Part shown: positions 5,868 through 6,697 of the stretch, piece after piece
Layout of the letters: each line of letters starts with the position of its first letter
How positions within the stretch are numbered: position 1 is the stretch's first letter
From: Solirubrobacterales bacterium
GTDB lineage: Bacteria; Actinomycetota; Thermoleophilia; Solirubrobacterales; Solirubrobacteraceae
Direction: 5' to 3'
Assembly: GCA_025963955.1 (NCBI GenBank)
Contig: JAOPZU010000515.1
Location: 1-6,697 of the forward strand
DNA length: 6,697 bases
The notes under the pieces: generated by a model
Told to the model about the DNA's origin: nothing
Databases searched by the model: none
Seen by the model: the letters and a program-made list of their open reading frames with translations, nothing else
Made by a program: the position numbers and the translations under genes

Positions 5868-6697
5868 GCCAGGTGCCCGCGGATGTAGCTCGCGGCGTCC
5901 ATCGGCTTGCCGCCGGCGGGCTGCACGCGCAGCAGCTCCAGGTCGCCGAACACCAGGCGGCCGTCCCGCTCCTCCACGGAGGCCGGCGGACCGCCCGCGC
6001 CGGCCGGCAGCGCGCGGGCCTCGACGACCCCGAGGAAGCTGCCGTCCTGCAGGGCGATGCGCGTGCCGATGTGCGGCTGCAGCGCGCGGACGGTGCGGGC
6101 CATCGTGGGCGCGTCGAGCGCGGGCGAGAGCGTCCGGTCGACCGCGGTGATCTTCTCGGCGTACGTCACGCCGTCCTCGGGCTGCTCGCTCCACGCGAGC
6201 TCCTCGCCGGCGTCGAGGGCCCGGACCAGCAGCGCCCCGCTGAGGCGCTCCAAGCGCCCGGCGAGGGTCCCGAAGGTGTCGTCCTCGTGGATCGGCTCCT
6301 CGCCGCGCAAGGCGACCGGGCCGCTGTCCAGGCCCGCGGTCAGGCGCATGATGCACACGCCGGTGCGGCGGTCCCCGGCCATGATCGCCCGCTCGATCGG
6401 GGCGGCGCCCCGCCAGCGCGGCAGCAGCGACGGGTGGACGTTGAGGATGAAGTGCTCGTCGAGCAGGTTCTGGCGGATGAGGGCGCCGAACGCGCAGACG
6501 ACGAGCCGCTCGGGCCGGGCCTCGGCGATCCGCGCGCGGGCCTCCTCACCGTTGACGTCCTCCGGCTGGAAGGTCTCGAGACCGAGCGCCGCGGCGGCGT
6601 CGGCGACGGGCGGCGCGGTGAGCCGGCGTCCCCGTCCGGCCGGACGGTCGGGCCGGGTGACGACGAGCTGCGGGCGGTGTGCGCCGCCGGCGAGGTG
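5864..6697 (-). CDS. fmt: Methionyl-tRNA formyltransferase (N-terminus beyond the right edge)
   Basis: This enzyme transfers a formyl group from 10-formyltetrahydrofolate to methionyl-initiator tRNA (EC 2.1.2.9), enabling bacterial translation initiation. The window holds the last 277 codons. By alignment in mind to the 315-residue E. coli protein, only about 20 N-terminal residues are missing. Visible landmarks in partial numbering are TRPDRPAGRGRRL at 14-26, the formyl-folate motif LNVHPSLLPRWRGAAPIERA at 85-104 and GLDSG at 122-126. Catalytic residues Asn86, His88 and Asp124 are all present. VTYAEKI at 177-183 ends the catalytic domain, and the smaller C-terminal domain includes LQPHIGTR and ends with LRVQPAGGKPM at 256-266. 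An internal ATG at 6382 is not the start, because it would remove the catalytic Asn and His. The stop TGA at 5866-5864 overlaps the rsmB start. The fmt-rsmB pair is a widespread bacterial arrangement, often with def upstream, which would lie outside this window. Confidence 0.96.
   Translation of the reverse strand, partial: HLAGGAHRPQLVVTRPDRPAGRGRRLTAPPVADAAAALGLETFQPEDVNGEEARARIAEARPERLVVCAFGALIRQNLLDEHFILNVHPSLLPRWRGAAPIERAIMAGDRRTGVCIMRLTAGLDSGPVALRGEEPIHEDDTFGTLAGRLERLSGALLVRALDAGEELAWSEQPEDGVTYAEKITAVDRTLSPALDAPTMARTVRALQPHIGTRIALQDGSFLGVVEARALPAGAGGPPASVEERDGRLVFGDLELLRVQPAGGKPMDAASYIRGHLA

Noticed and set aside
4878..5888. Plus-strand open frame opposite rsmB
   Set aside because: It is antisense to a clear RsmB gene, has shadow-like composition and no recognisable domain.
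5868..6356. An upstream extension of the rsmB frame to about 6356, giving a longer protein
   Set aside because: The added part lies entirely within fmt in another frame and is Arg/Ala-rich. The NusB-like domain begins just after the GTG at 5867, which overlaps the fmt stop in the usual way.
5864..6382. A short fmt beginning at the ATG at 6382
   Set aside because: The same frame continues to the right edge with clear formyltransferase sequence, including the catalytic Asn and His, so the gene is simply cut by the window.

Overview
The window is very GC-rich DNA, roughly 70% or more by eye. Every gene I can support lies on the minus strand, with G/C at nearly all third codon positions and GTG as the usual start codon. 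This points to a high-GC actinobacterium. The gene order and protein style would suit a Thermoleophilia/Solirubrobacterales-like lineage, but that is inference and no marker here proves it.

Reading in the direction of transcription (right to left), there is one tightly packed run of six genes. It starts with the 3' part of fmt (methionyl-tRNA formyltransferase, 5' end beyond the right edge). Next is rsmB (16S rRNA m5C967 methyltransferase), whose GTG start overlaps the fmt stop by 4 bases. A 74-residue protein with two zinc ribbons follows 10 bases later, then rpe (ribulose-phosphate 3-epimerase) after 30 bases. Last come a MacB/LolD-type ABC ATPase after 13 bases and its 849-residue FtsX/MacB-type permease after 3 bases. 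These gaps suggest a single polycistronic message. I see no promoter or terminator inside the run.

The left end holds a short intergenic region (about 310-423) with an 8-bp inverted repeat and a weak promoter-like sequence. It precedes a separate minus-strand gene of unknown function that runs off the left edge.

Functionally, fmt and rsmB serve translation (initiator tRNA formylation and rRNA modification). rpe is pentose-phosphate/Calvin-cycle carbon metabolism. The last two genes form a complete two-component ABC system, probably for export or envelope work. The fmt-rsmB-rpe association is a familiar actinobacterial housekeeping arrangement. The less usual elements are the zinc-ribbon gene between rsmB and rpe and the ABC pair joined directly to rpe.

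I found no phage, transposon, CRISPR, toxin-antitoxin, defence or biosynthetic system, and no tRNA or rRNA gene. This is an ordinary chromosomal region with a few small points worth checking.
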